Below, in pieces: positions 9,385 through 19,040 of a stretch of 64,000 bases of DNA. Origin of the DNA: Marivirga arenosa (lineage in GTDB: Bacteria > Bacteroidota > Bacteroidia > Cytophagales > Cyclobacteriaceae); NCBI RefSeq assembly GCF_030503875.2, contig NZ_CP129968.2, positions 3,498,001 to 3,562,000 of the forward strand, in the 5' to 3' direction. The first letter of the stretch is position 1; each line of letters starts with the position of its first letter. A model generated the notes under the pieces. That model saw nothing but the letters and a program-made list of their open reading frames with translations, did not search any database and was not told where the DNA came from. The position numbers were made by a program, and so were the translations under genes.

Positions 9385-12165
9385 ATGAAACTAAAGTATC
9401 TCCTTATCTTTTTAATCTTCAATATTCAAGCACTTTTAGCACAAAATGGAGATTTGCCCTTAACGCATTATGAGATCCCTATTCCGTCTCAAGATTTAAA
9501 ATTCAATGATCTAAAAATTGATAATCAAGGTCGATTAATACTTGCTTATGATAAGGGATTACTACAATATGATGGTAATTCATGGCTTAAAATTGAAATC
9601 AATAGCAGTCCGTTAAAATTTTTAGATATAAATGAAACACCATTTTTAATAGCAAAAGATGGGATTTATACTTTTAAAGAAGATGCATTTCATCAAAATA
9701 CTTTACACAAAAAAGTATCATTATCAATAAATTCTTCTTTTACTGACTTAGTATATCATCAAAACAAATTCTATTTATTGATTGATGAAGAAATAATTGT
9801 TTATGATGAGGAATTCAATAAAGTCGATGTTTTCCGTTCGAATTTGGGTTATAAAGACATATTTACATTTGATGATAAACTATTTGCTTTTGAAGATAAC
9901 TATTTACTCGAAAATGTTGAGGGTACCTGGGTTGACTTAAACTTATATGCACCAGAAAATACAGACTTCCTCTTTTCTTTTAAAGGCAATGATATATTAT
10001 ACTTTGCTTATGATAATGGAGAATTTTATTCATTTAACGGAAAAAAATTTGAAACCTTTTCCGATGAAATTAACCAATATCTTAGTGACAATTTTGCAAT
10101 CTCGGGTAAATTCTATGAAGATAAACTAATCATCTCGACTTTAAGCGGTGGTGTACTCTTAATCGATGAGAATTCAAAAAAAATCTCTTCCACTATTCAA
10201 AAATATAATGGTTTACCTACCAATGAAGTAAGCGCTGTAACCATGGACCTGCAAAATGGTTTGTGGTTGGCTCATCCTTTTGGACTATCCCGTGCATCTC
10301 TTAATATACCATTATCGGACTTCCAATATTACCCTGGGATTGAGGGCTTACCTGAAACCAGCATCTTACATAATGGAAAATTATGGGTGGGTACAACAAG
10401 AGGGTTATTTTACTTAAAAGAGGTGAAGGATTATGAGACCTTAACAAAAAAATATATTGAAAAAGTAAAAGTATCCTCTAATCAAAAACCAGAAGATGAA
10501 GGAGACGAAAACTTCTTTGAAGAACTATTCAGTGTTGAAAATAATAATGCTGAAGTCGAGATATATATAGAGAAAGAACTCAACAAATTTAAAGAAATAT
10601 ACAAAGAAAAAGGAATTCGATTTTTAGCCTTAAGAAGAAAACTAAATGAGAAGGAAGAACAATTACGAGATTCTATACGAAAAGCGAATAAGGGTGAACC
10701 TAAAGCTAATCCTGAGTATAAAACCGTTATTAAAACCACCAACATAAGTAAGCTTAAATCCATTGATTATGAATATGAGAAAATATCAGAAATTGATGAC
10801 CATATTGAAACATTAATTCCATTTAAAAACAGTTTAATTGCTAAAAGCAATACTGGAATTTATTTGATAAAGGATTTTAAGGCTAATAAAATATCCTCTT
10901 TAAAGATGATTAATAAGCTTTATTTCGAAGTAAATAAGAACAGATTATGGATAGCAAACGATCAGGGACTTTTCAGCTTATCAATAAAAGATGATAATTA
11001 TAAAGTCATAAAACATAGCGACCACATTTTTAATGATATGCTAATTATTAGAAATCAACTAATTGCTGTTGGTAGTAATCAGATTGAAATATTTGATATA
11101 GTCGAAAATGACATAACATCAAAAAAGAAGATTGAAATTAGCAACAATTTTTCAGAGGAATTAGCAGTGTTTAATTCAGGTCAACAAATTAAATTATTAA
11201 GGTCAGATGCTATTCTTGACTTGAATTTAAAATCATTTAAACTAAAGATAGACTCAACATTTGAGAATCCTTTAAAATATTTCTTAAAAGATCAGAAAGA
11301 AAATATGTGGATTATTTCATCTGACAACCAATGGACAGTTTTAAATAAAAACATTCAAGAACAGGCCCGAAAATGGTTCAGAATTTTACCTTCCATAAAA
11401 AATATAAATTTCATTAATGATGAGAAAATATTCTTTATTTCTAATAACAGAATTATTGAATGGCTTTCAACTCCACTACAAAATTACACTACACCTAAAA
11501 GTTTTATAGATGGAATTAAAATTGAAAATAAATGGATAGAGGATCTTGACAAGATAAAGTTAAAACATAATGAAAATAACCTACAGGTTCTACTCAGTAC
11601 TCCTGAATATTTATTTACAGATGATATTGAATATCAATATTATGTAAAGGGCCTTATGGATGAATGGTCAGGATGGTCTAAAAACAAGGAAATAGATTTT
11701 CCTTACATCCCTACCGGGAATTATAAACTACAAATTAAAGCAAGAACCATTCTTAGTAATGAAATCAATAATTTCAGTTTAGATTTTAAAGTCACACCTC
11801 CATACTGGCAAACCTGGTGGTTTTATCTACTAGAAATTGCTTTCTTCAGTATTCTAATATTTATCTCTATTAAATTAAATACAACTAATCAAAGTTCATT
11901 TTTAACTAAAACCTTTACATTTTTAACTTTAATTTTATTTCTTGAATTCATAGCAACGATTCTTGAAAACAATTTGGAAGGATACGTTGATGATTCACCG
12001 GTTTATACCTTTATCATTAATGTAATTCTTGCGGTATCGATTTCTCCAATAGAGCGAGGTATTTCAAAAATCTTAGTAATCTGGAATTCCGCAAGAAGTA
12101 AAAGTTTAATTTCTCAAATGAGAAAAAATCAACAGAAAAAAGAAAATGAGCAGAATCAAGATTGA
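9385..12165 (+). CDS. Two-component-regulator-propeller / Y_Y_Y-domain membrane protein without an output domain
   Basis: About 926 aa from the chosen start, which places a signal peptide ending in LLAQ at the N-terminus; an earlier in-frame ATG at 9337 would add 16 residues that spoil it. The body is a beta-propeller of the type found in periplasmic sensor domains of hybrid two-component proteins (GLPTNEVSAVTMDLQNGLW, KLWVGTTRGLFYL). A charged, probably coiled-coil insertion lies around 360-460. Near the C-terminus is a Y_Y_Y-like domain (YQYYVKGLMDEWSGWS), then about three hydrophobic helices and a basic tail. No kinase, HTH or guanylate-cyclase domain is present, so signalling would need a partner. 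The last 20 bp overlap the thioesterase gene. Confidence 0.75.
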   Translation: MKLKYLLIFLIFNIQALLAQNGDLPLTHYEIPIPSQDLKFNDLKIDNQGRLILAYDKGLLQYDGNSWLKIEINSSPLKFLDINETPFLIAKDGIYTFKEDAFHQNTLHKKVSLSINSSFTDLVYHQNKFYLLIDEEIIVYDEEFNKVDVFRSNLGYKDIFTFDDKLFAFEDNYLLENVEGTWVDLNLYAPENTDFLFSFKGNDILYFAYDNGEFYSFNGKKFETFSDEINQYLSDNFAISGKFYEDKLIISTLSGGVLLIDENSKKISSTIQKYNGLPTNEVSAVTMDLQNGLWLAHPFGLSRASLNIPLSDFQYYPGIEGLPETSILHNGKLWVGTTRGLFYLKEVKDYETLTKKYIEKVKVSSNQKPEDEGDENFFEELFSVENNNAEVEIYIEKELNKFKEIYKEKGIRFLALRRKLNEKEEQLRDSIRKANKGEPKANPEYKTVIKTTNISKLKSIDYEYEKISEIDDHIETLIPFKNSLIAKSNTGIYLIKDFKANKISSLKMINKLYFEVNKNRLWIANDQGLFSLSIKDDNYKVIKHSDHIFNDMLIIRNQLIAVGSNQIEIFDIVENDITSKKKIEISNNFSEELAVFNSGQQIKLLRSDAILDLNLKSFKLKIDSTFENPLKYFLKDQKENMWIISSDNQWTVLNKNIQEQARKWFRILPSIKNINFINDEKIFFISNNRIIEWLSTPLQNYTTPKSFIDGIKIENKWIEDLDKIKLKHNENNLQVLLSTPEYLFTDDIEYQYYVKGLMDEWSGWSKNKEIDFPYIPTGNYKLQIKARTILSNEINNFSLDFKVTPPYWQTWWFYLLEIAFFSILIFISIKLNTTNQSSFLTKTFTFLTLILFLEFIATILENNLEGYVDDSPVYTFIINVILAVSISPIERGISKILVIWNSARSKSLISQMRKNQQKKENEQNQD

Positions 12166-12568
12166 AGAACCTGATAAGTATTTATTCACCGCCAAAATCA
12201 CTACCCGAATTACCGATTTAAACTATGGTGGTCATGTTGGTAATGATAGAATATTTGCCTTCATGCATGATGCAAGAGTTCAGTTTTTCAAATCATTAGG
12301 TTATAAAAGTGAATTAGATTTTGATGGCTTAGGAAATATTCAAAGTGATGCTGCCATAACTTACAAAGCAGAGATTTTTGCCCATGAAGAAATTTCAATT
12401 GAAGTTGGCGTAAAAGACATCAATAAATATGGATGTGATTTTGTTTATAGGTTTTTGAAAGAAGACGGAAAAGTAGCTGCTGTAGGAAAAACAGGGATAA
12501 TATTCTTTGATTATGAACAAAGAAAAATTGCCAATATGCCTGAATCATTCCTAGAAAAAATAAAATAG
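12146..12568 (+). CDS. Acyl-CoA thioesterase, 4HBT hot-dog fold
   Basis: This 140-aa protein belongs to the 4-hydroxybenzoyl-CoA thioesterase/YbgC-like hot-dog group. The segment DLNYGGHVGNDRIFAFMHDAR covers the active-site region, in which an Asp or Asn next to the Gly-His pair activates water. A long central helix and beta strands (ISIEVGVKDI, DFVYRFLKEDG) follow. It probably hydrolyses an acyl-CoA; the specific chain is unknown. It overlaps the end of the propeller gene by 20 bp on the same strand, which suggests coupled translation, though no functional link is evident. Confidence 0.85.
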   Translation: MSRIKIEEPDKYLFTAKITTRITDLNYGGHVGNDRIFAFMHDARVQFFKSLGYKSELDFDGLGNIQSDAAITYKAEIFAHEEISIEVGVKDINKYGCDFVYRFLKEDGKVAAVGKTGIIFFDYEQRKIANMPESFLEKIK

Positions 12569-12585
12569 TAAATATAGTCAGTTTA

Positions 12586-15500
12586 CTATCTGACTACATT
12601 TACCCCACCTCTTTGCTCGTAAGTTCTACTATTTTCTTCCGTTCCTTTGTAATTGATCACATAAGCATATAAGCCTTGTGGAACTTGTACACCATTCAAG
12701 TCAGTAGCATCCCATTCGAACCCCTTATCATTCGATTGAAATACAATGGTTCCCCATCTATTAAAAATGATGATTTGGAAATCCCCTACGTAATCATTTG
12801 CAAAAACCTTGAAGATTCTATTTTCTGCAATTGAACTACCAGGACGAATCGCAGTTGGCGCAAAAACTTGTGGTTGACAATCTTCTAAAACTGTGGTTGA
12901 GATATTATATTCACAGCCAGCAGCAGTTAGAACTGCTCTATATTCACCTGGCTCATTAGCTATTACTGTCCTGTTCGTAGAAGTATTTCCATTTGGAAGA
13001 GTCCAAGTATAACTTCCGAATGAACCTGGATCTAAAACCACTGATCTTACAGATTCAATACCCGTAGAACAGATATAATAAGTTTCTTCAATTTGAGGTT
13101 GGAATATCTCTTGAACCGTTAAATCTCTGGTAATGATAATTGGATCACAACCACCTGGCCCTGTATCTGAAACAGTTAAGGTATAAGTATCTGTTTCAAT
13201 AATCTCCCATTCTAATGCAGCTTGAGAGTTATCAATGGTAGGGATTTGTGTGCCATCTGAATTTGTTAAAACTACATTGTAATTTCCACTTGCTCCGCTT
13301 GCAATAGCAGTTGCTATAATTGTTCCATCTTCACAATTCACTTGTGTTTCAAGACTTGCATTTAATGGCTCAAAATTTTCAGCTACATCAACTGATGATT
13401 GTGCAGCACAAGAAATATTCCCATTAGGTGCAACAGTAACCGTATAAGTTCCAGCTTGATTTACTGTAATACTCTGTCCTTGAGCCCCATTACTCCAATT
13501 AAAGGTGAAGTTATTCGGATCTTGACCATCTAAAATTACAGTTAGGTCTCTACCTCCACTACAATTTATTGTGTTTTCTATATCTAAAATATTTGCTTGA
13601 GGACTTATTTGTAAATTAATAGTTGCAGTATCAGCACATAGAACTCCAGTAGTGTCGGTTGCAATAATTGAATAAATACCCGCTGTAGCACTGGATAAAT
13701 CAATATTTGGAGTTACTGAATAGACAATATCATTTGTATGGGAAGCAAGTTCTTGAAGATATGATAGCAAATCATAATTTGAACCACAACCAAATACATT
13801 ATCATCAGGATTAAAATTTATTTGCTGGGCTGGATTTAAGGTAAATGAAGAACTTGCCAAACATCCATTGGCATCAGTTACCTCAATACTGTACGATCCT
13901 TCATTTAAACTATCTACTGTAAATATTGAATCATTCGTAACACTACTTGCAATAATAGATCTTGTTTGATCTAATATTTCCCATTGAAATGCGGGCCTCA
14001 AAATATCGCCACTCGCATTTAATGTAATTTCAACTTCCTGTAAATTAGGATCACAAGATGAGGCAATTTGTACAGCCGATGCAGTAAATGTAGCATTACT
14101 TAAACTCACAGTTTCAGTGGTACTACAATTAGTAAGGTTATCTATAACTGTCACATTGTAACTGCCCGCCCCAAGTGCTGTAGCATTTGTTGTTCCGGCA
14201 TTAACAGTAGTTGGTCCATTCCAGTTGATTGTATAATCTCCAGAGCCTCCACTCAGAGATATTGAAATTGAACCGTCATTAACTCCACATGAAGGTTCAG
14301 CTGTATTGTCAATCGTAATTATAGGATTTTCGTTTACAATCACTTCAATTTCATCGGAAGCAAAACAATTAGGATCAATTGGGTCTGGAATTTCTACCCT
14401 AATCATAAAAGTACCTGGAGTAGAGGTGTTAACATCAAAATTCTGTCCGCTAGCTGTTTGTTGCACATCATCAACAAACCATCTGTAAGTTGATGCGCTT
14501 CCATCCGCATTTAATCTTAAACTTGCATCTTGACAAACTATTCGATCACCTCCGAGGTCTACTTCATATGGCGGACCTACAAATATATCAGCTGTTGAAG
14601 TACAGCCATTTACAGAAGTAATCGTAACAGAATAATTTCCTGTTTCAGTTACATCAATTGTTTGAGTAGTATCTCCAGTATTCCACACGTAAGTATGTCC
14701 TGGTTCATCTACTATATCATCTCCTAGTGTTAAAGTAGTACCGCAGAAAGTTCTGGTATTGGAAACATTACTAACATCAGGGCTTGGATATAATTCAAAA
14801 TTTTCGACAAGAAGATTATCATATCCACATTCATTGGTAATTCTTAATGAAGCTTCATATTGACCTGGATCTAATTGGATATCTAAAGTATCATTCTGGC
14901 TATTCGATGTATAGACACTATTTGTACTTCCAATCGGTGTAATAGTCCAATTAAATTGGTCAAAATTAGTAGTTCCATTCCCTTGCAAAATAATTTGATC
15001 TGATGTACATGAAGCTATCACTGCTATCGAAGGTTCTTGACTTGGGGTGGATAAATTCTGAACAAAATTAGGCAAGCCTAATCTACTTGTTCTACCCGCT
15101 AAATTAAATGGCTGTAAACTTGATGCCAGATTAGCTCCATCAGCTGGATCATATCGTTGGTCTGGGGCTCCAATTGTATAAACATCAGGACTATTATTGG
15201 CTGCTATGTATATTTGGCCATTTGGTCCAGTTTGCAATGCTCCTGCTTCAAATCCTAAGTCAGCAACTGTCACACTATCTGGATTTTGAATATCATCAAT
15301 TGAATAATCATCATCTATCGGAATTTGCAATAACAATGAATTAGCTCCATCATTAATAGTTGCATACAATAAGTTACTGCTAGGAGAAAATTCAATTCCA
15401 TAAACTGTTCCACCGAAATTAACATCAATCAATGCTTCTTCCCATCCATTCACACTATCGCGCCTGATGTAATCTATAAAAGCACCACCAGAATTGTAGG

Positions 15501-17736
15501 CTTGTGCAATTTTATCTCCACCAGCTGCGTACTTTAAATATCCGTTTGCTGAAGAATTCGAAAAATAGTTGCTTCCTTCGGATATAAATTCAGCTGCATT
15601 TATTCCTTGATCATTAACTGGGTAATATCTGAAGCTATTACTTCCAAGCTCATGAGTTAACACGTTCGTATTTTGAACCCCTTGAGCAGCCACTTTTTCA
15701 GTACTCCTACTATAGATTTTTCTCCCTTTCAATACAACATCTCCTAATCCATTATTAAGTTTCATATCTATTAAAGCATAGGAGAAGATGTTACTACCAG
15801 TACTTGCATCTTCATTCAAGAATAAATAATATAATGAAGGATCAGAACCATGCGTTACTGCAACCACTCCCTGTGAAGCAGCGGGATCTCCACCCAGATC
15901 GGTTCCATTCGCCATCACATTGTGTTGAGAGTCCCAAATAGTCTCCCCATTGGTATAGAATAATAAATCACCATTATCATCAGAAACGGTTGTACACCCT
16001 TCCTCTGCTTGAATATTACCGTCAGTAACAGCAACTGGTCCCCCATCGCCACTAAAATCTATTCCTGCACCTTCCCCGAAATACCAAAAATTAGCAACTT
16101 GCTTTTGCTCTTCAAATAAGGTCAAGGTAAAGCTAGCTGTAACGGTGCAGTTTCCAACAGTAACTGCAGCTGTATAAACTCCAGAAGAATCGAAAGTAGC
16201 TGTTCCATCACCATTATCGGTAAACTTAGTTGTGTCAGCATTGATCCAAACGACATTATCGGGTTGAGAACCATCTGACAATGTTGGTCCATAATTTTCA
16301 AGAGGTAATTCACAAACAGTAGTATCCTGGAGCTGAACTTGAGAGTTAAACTGTTCTACTGTTACTTGAGAAGAATCAATAAAAATATTTCCTCCTACAT
16401 TTACCGTTAGGGTAACATTATAATTACCCGGCTGATCAAAAATCACATTAGGGCTTATTGCATTGGATGATTGTCCATTTCCAAAATCCCAGTTTAAAGA
16501 AGTTACATCATTAAAATCTCCATAATCAGCAAAAAAGGAAACGGGGTTATTTTGACATATACTCGTGTTTAACTGGGAAGTATACCAGTCAAAACTTACG
16601 GCACCATCCACTATTGCAGGAGGTGCTATATTTGGAAAACTATTAGCTTGTCCATAAGATGTTACACTAAACAATTCCCATTCAATTCTCAAAGAATCAG
16701 GGATTGAATCTGCTCTTAATATTCTACTTAAATAACTCTCTGCTCCATTATTGTAAAGGAAATACATATTTCCATCAGGGCCGTTCTGTATGGAATTAAC
16801 GGTAGCTACAGATCTATTTAATACATTTTCTGAAGATGCACTATCTAAATTCACTTGAATCAAGCTGGCTTGCCCACTAGAATTATTTCTGGCATAATAT
16901 AAGTTTGTTCCCCCTATTGACCATTCGACATCTGAAATAGTTTGATTTACTGCCCCAGTATTAGTTAATGAATTTTCATTTTGAAATAAAGGATTTAAAG
17001 GATCCGAAAGGTCTAAATCTAGTAATACAATATTTTTTGGAGTTCCACTTACGTTATCAGAGGAAAGTGCTAATTGTGGATTAGTACCAGAATTGGGTCG
17101 AAAGGATAATCCATTTAAGCTAAAACTAATGGAGAAGTTATGACTTGCAACAGAAGCTAATGTCCCATCTGCTTGAACCTGTGCTAGTTCTAAACTGTTA
17201 CCAGACTGAAAAATGAGGAAATAATTATCTCCAAATTTATAAGAATTGATAAAGTCGCTCAGATTAGCGAAACCTGTTCCTTGAGCTGAAGCAGTAACTT
17301 CACCATAAGTACCTAAAGACATGTCTACGCTAAGGTATTGTAATTCTCCTGCATCATTAATAATGTACACATAATATATGTCGCTATTAGCATTTGGTGA
17401 TGGAGAAATCGCCACTGGATGACGCAAAGTATTATCCCCACCTATTGCTGTCCCACCCGGTATAGCATTATGATCTTTCCCGTAAATTAAATCTCCATCT
17501 GTGTAGAATAATAATTGACCATCAATCGCATTGGTTGCAACAGCCGCTCCAGAATTCCCGAAAGGAGTAGCTTGATCATCAATTAAAAAAGATTGACGGG
17601 CATTATTTCTATCAAATCTTACAGCATTATTATTATCGCCAAAATACCAGAATGTTTCTGAGAAATTTTGAGCCAAAGCTACTTTTACACTAAGTAAAAA
17701 GACAAGAAAAATAGATTTAAGTATTTTATTATTCAT
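12586..17736 (-). CDS. Very large T9SS type B surface protein (gliding-motility-associated C-terminal domain)
   Basis: About 1716 aa from the ATG at 17736, which gives a signal peptide ending in VALAQ; an ATG at 17775 would add 13 unhelpful residues. Two propeller-like regions each start with a WYFG motif (about residues 30-340 and 550-860) and are probably an internal duplication. A PKD domain lies between them (LNWDFGNGQ). Many Ig-like or SprB-like modules follow. The C-terminus is a CHU_C-type sorting domain (IIIFNRWGTIVFQS...YAYVINYKG), the type B T9SS signal that holds proteins on the surface through a PorP/SprF partner. The divergent gene at 17989 is such a partner. It is probably an adhesin. 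Confidence 0.85.
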   Translation of the reverse strand: MNNKILKSIFLVFLLSVKVALAQNFSETFWYFGDNNNAVRFDRNNARQSFLIDDQATPFGNSGAAVATNAIDGQLLFYTDGDLIYGKDHNAIPGGTAIGGDNTLRHPVAISPSPNANSDIYYVYIINDAGELQYLSVDMSLGTYGEVTASAQGTGFANLSDFINSYKFGDNYFLIFQSGNSLELAQVQADGTLASVASHNFSISFSLNGLSFRPNSGTNPQLALSSDNVSGTPKNIVLLDLDLSDPLNPLFQNENSLTNTGAVNQTISDVEWSIGGTNLYYARNNSSGQASLIQVNLDSASSENVLNRSVATVNSIQNGPDGNMYFLYNNGAESYLSRILRADSIPDSLRIEWELFSVTSYGQANSFPNIAPPAIVDGAVSFDWYTSQLNTSICQNNPVSFFADYGDFNDVTSLNWDFGNGQSSNAISPNVIFDQPGNYNVTLTVNVGGNIFIDSSQVTVEQFNSQVQLQDTTVCELPLENYGPTLSDGSQPDNVVWINADTTKFTDNGDGTATFDSSGVYTAAVTVGNCTVTASFTLTLFEEQKQVANFWYFGEGAGIDFSGDGGPVAVTDGNIQAEEGCTTVSDDNGDLLFYTNGETIWDSQHNVMANGTDLGGDPAASQGVVAVTHGSDPSLYYLFLNEDASTGSNIFSYALIDMKLNNGLGDVVLKGRKIYSRSTEKVAAQGVQNTNVLTHELGSNSFRYYPVNDQGINAAEFISEGSNYFSNSSANGYLKYAAGGDKIAQAYNSGGAFIDYIRRDSVNGWEEALIDVNFGGTVYGIEFSPSSNLLYATINDGANSLLLQIPIDDDYSIDDIQNPDSVTVADLGFEAGALQTGPNGQIYIAANNSPDVYTIGAPDQRYDPADGANLASSLQPFNLAGRTSRLGLPNFVQNLSTPSQEPSIAVIASCTSDQIILQGNGTTNFDQFNWTITPIGSTNSVYTSNSQNDTLDIQLDPGQYEASLRITNECGYDNLLVENFELYPSPDVSNVSNTRTFCGTTLTLGDDIVDEPGHTYVWNTGDTTQTIDVTETGNYSVTITSVNGCTSTADIFVGPPYEVDLGGDRIVCQDASLRLNADGSASTYRWFVDDVQQTASGQNFDVNTSTPGTFMIRVEIPDPIDPNCFASDEIEVIVNENPIITIDNTAEPSCGVNDGSISISLSGGSGDYTINWNGPTTVNAGTTNATALGAGSYNVTVIDNLTNCSTTETVSLSNATFTASAVQIASSCDPNLQEVEITLNASGDILRPAFQWEILDQTRSIIASSVTNDSIFTVDSLNEGSYSIEVTDANGCLASSSFTLNPAQQINFNPDDNVFGCGSNYDLLSYLQELASHTNDIVYSVTPNIDLSSATAGIYSIIATDTTGVLCADTATINLQISPQANILDIENTINCSGGRDLTVILDGQDPNNFTFNWSNGAQGQSITVNQAGTYTVTVAPNGNISCAAQSSVDVAENFEPLNASLETQVNCEDGTIIATAIASGASGNYNVVLTNSDGTQIPTIDNSQAALEWEIIETDTYTLTVSDTGPGGCDPIIITRDLTVQEIFQPQIEETYYICSTGIESVRSVVLDPGSFGSYTWTLPNGNTSTNRTVIANEPGEYRAVLTAAGCEYNISTTVLEDCQPQVFAPTAIRPGSSIAENRIFKVFANDYVGDFQIIIFNRWGTIVFQSNDKGFEWDATDLNGVQVPQGLYAYVINYKGTEENSRTYEQRGGVNVVR

Positions 17737-17988
17737 ATATTCGGGAATTGTCAGCTGATTACTAACGAAAAACAATCGAAATAAATTTTCTTTATTTTAA
17801 AATATGTTTTTCGATTTACAGACGTTAAATGTACCAAGTCGAAATTTATAAAATAATAGATAAAGAAGTGAACAATTTAATCATTTTCAGTTTTTTAAGT
17901 AATTTTTATATTTTTTTTTAATTAGGTGCGTCCCCTTTTCTGACTTATTTTATATATTTCGATGATTTTTGAATTTTAAATTTGTGTT

Positions 17989-19032
17989 GTGCTAGAGAGT
18001 TTTATAAGAAATAGTTTACTGATTTCAATCATCTTGGCTGCCTTTTTTCTAAGGCCAGAAATTGCAAAGGCCCAAGATCCGCAATTTTCACAATTTTATG
18101 CGGCACCCTTATATTTAAATCCTGCTTTTGCAGGAAATACTCAAATGAGTCGTGCTGGTATCAATTACAGAAATCAGTGGCCAAGTATTAATGCAAACTT
18201 TGTAACCTATTCAGCCTATTTCGATCATTATTTTGATAGATTAAAAAGTGGTGTAGGTTTAATTGTGACTAGAGATGAAGAAGGATTGGTGGGTTTAAGA
18301 TCTACTTCTGTAGGTGCTCAATATGCCTATCAATTAAGATTATCAGAAAAATTAACTTTTAGGCCTGGTGCTCAAATTGGTGTATACAATAGAAATTTAA
18401 ATTTTGCTGAACTTACATTTGGCGATCAATGGGATCCTGAAACTCAAAGTTTTCAAAACCCAACTGGGGAAGTTGCAACAGGTCAAAGTAAAACCTTTCT
18501 CGATCTATCATTCGGAGGTGTACTATATTCTGACAATTTCTGGTTCGGATACTCGGTTTTTCATCTAAATCAGCCTAATCAATCAATTTTAGGTGAAGAA
18601 AGTATACTTCCGATGAAACATTCATTCCATGCTGGGTACAAAATACCTATCAACACAGGTTACCGAAAAGGTTTTAGTAGAAATGGAGATGAAAGAAGTA
18701 TAACGCCCACTGCTCAATATAAAATGCAAGGAGGTTTTCAGCAAGCTGATTTAGGTCTTTATAGTACATTAGAACCTATGGTGGTAGGACTTTGGTATAG
18801 AGGTATTCCTTTCAATACTCCAAATGGATTCTCTTCTTCGGAATCTTTAGTCCTTTTAGTAGGATATTCTTACCAAAAACTTGCAGTGGGTTACAGCTTT
18901 GATTACACTCTATCAGACTTGGGAATCAGAAGTGGCGGAGCCCATGAGATTTCAATATCTTATGTACTATCATTAAGGGATCCACGCAGACCACCTGCCG
19001 ACAAACTTGTGATTCCGTGCCCTAAATTTTAA
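17989..19032 (+). CDS. PorP/SprF family type IX secretion membrane protein
   Basis: This 347-aa outer-membrane barrel starts with a signal peptide ending in KAQ, followed by the family hallmark DPQFSQFYAAPLYLNPAFAG and NYRNQWP. Family members bind type B T9SS cargo and help to surface-localise it (SprF with SprB; PorP in Porphyromonas). The start is GTG; no in-frame ATG precedes the signal peptide, and the upstream frame is closed by a stop at 17977. A TAAATTTG box at 17977-17984 lies only 5 bp before the start. The gene is divergent from the type B adhesin gene, and the M48 protease gene follows after 8 bp. Confidence 0.88.
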   Translation: MLESFIRNSLLISIILAAFFLRPEIAKAQDPQFSQFYAAPLYLNPAFAGNTQMSRAGINYRNQWPSINANFVTYSAYFDHYFDRLKSGVGLIVTRDEEGLVGLRSTSVGAQYAYQLRLSEKLTFRPGAQIGVYNRNLNFAELTFGDQWDPETQSFQNPTGEVATGQSKTFLDLSFGGVLYSDNFWFGYSVFHLNQPNQSILGEESILPMKHSFHAGYKIPINTGYRKGFSRNGDERSITPTAQYKMQGGFQQADLGLYSTLEPMVVGLWYRGIPFNTPNGFSSSESLVLLVGYSYQKLAVGYSFDYTLSDLGIRSGGAHEISISYVLSLRDPRRPPADKLVIPCPKF

Positions 19033-19040
19033 AATACTTT

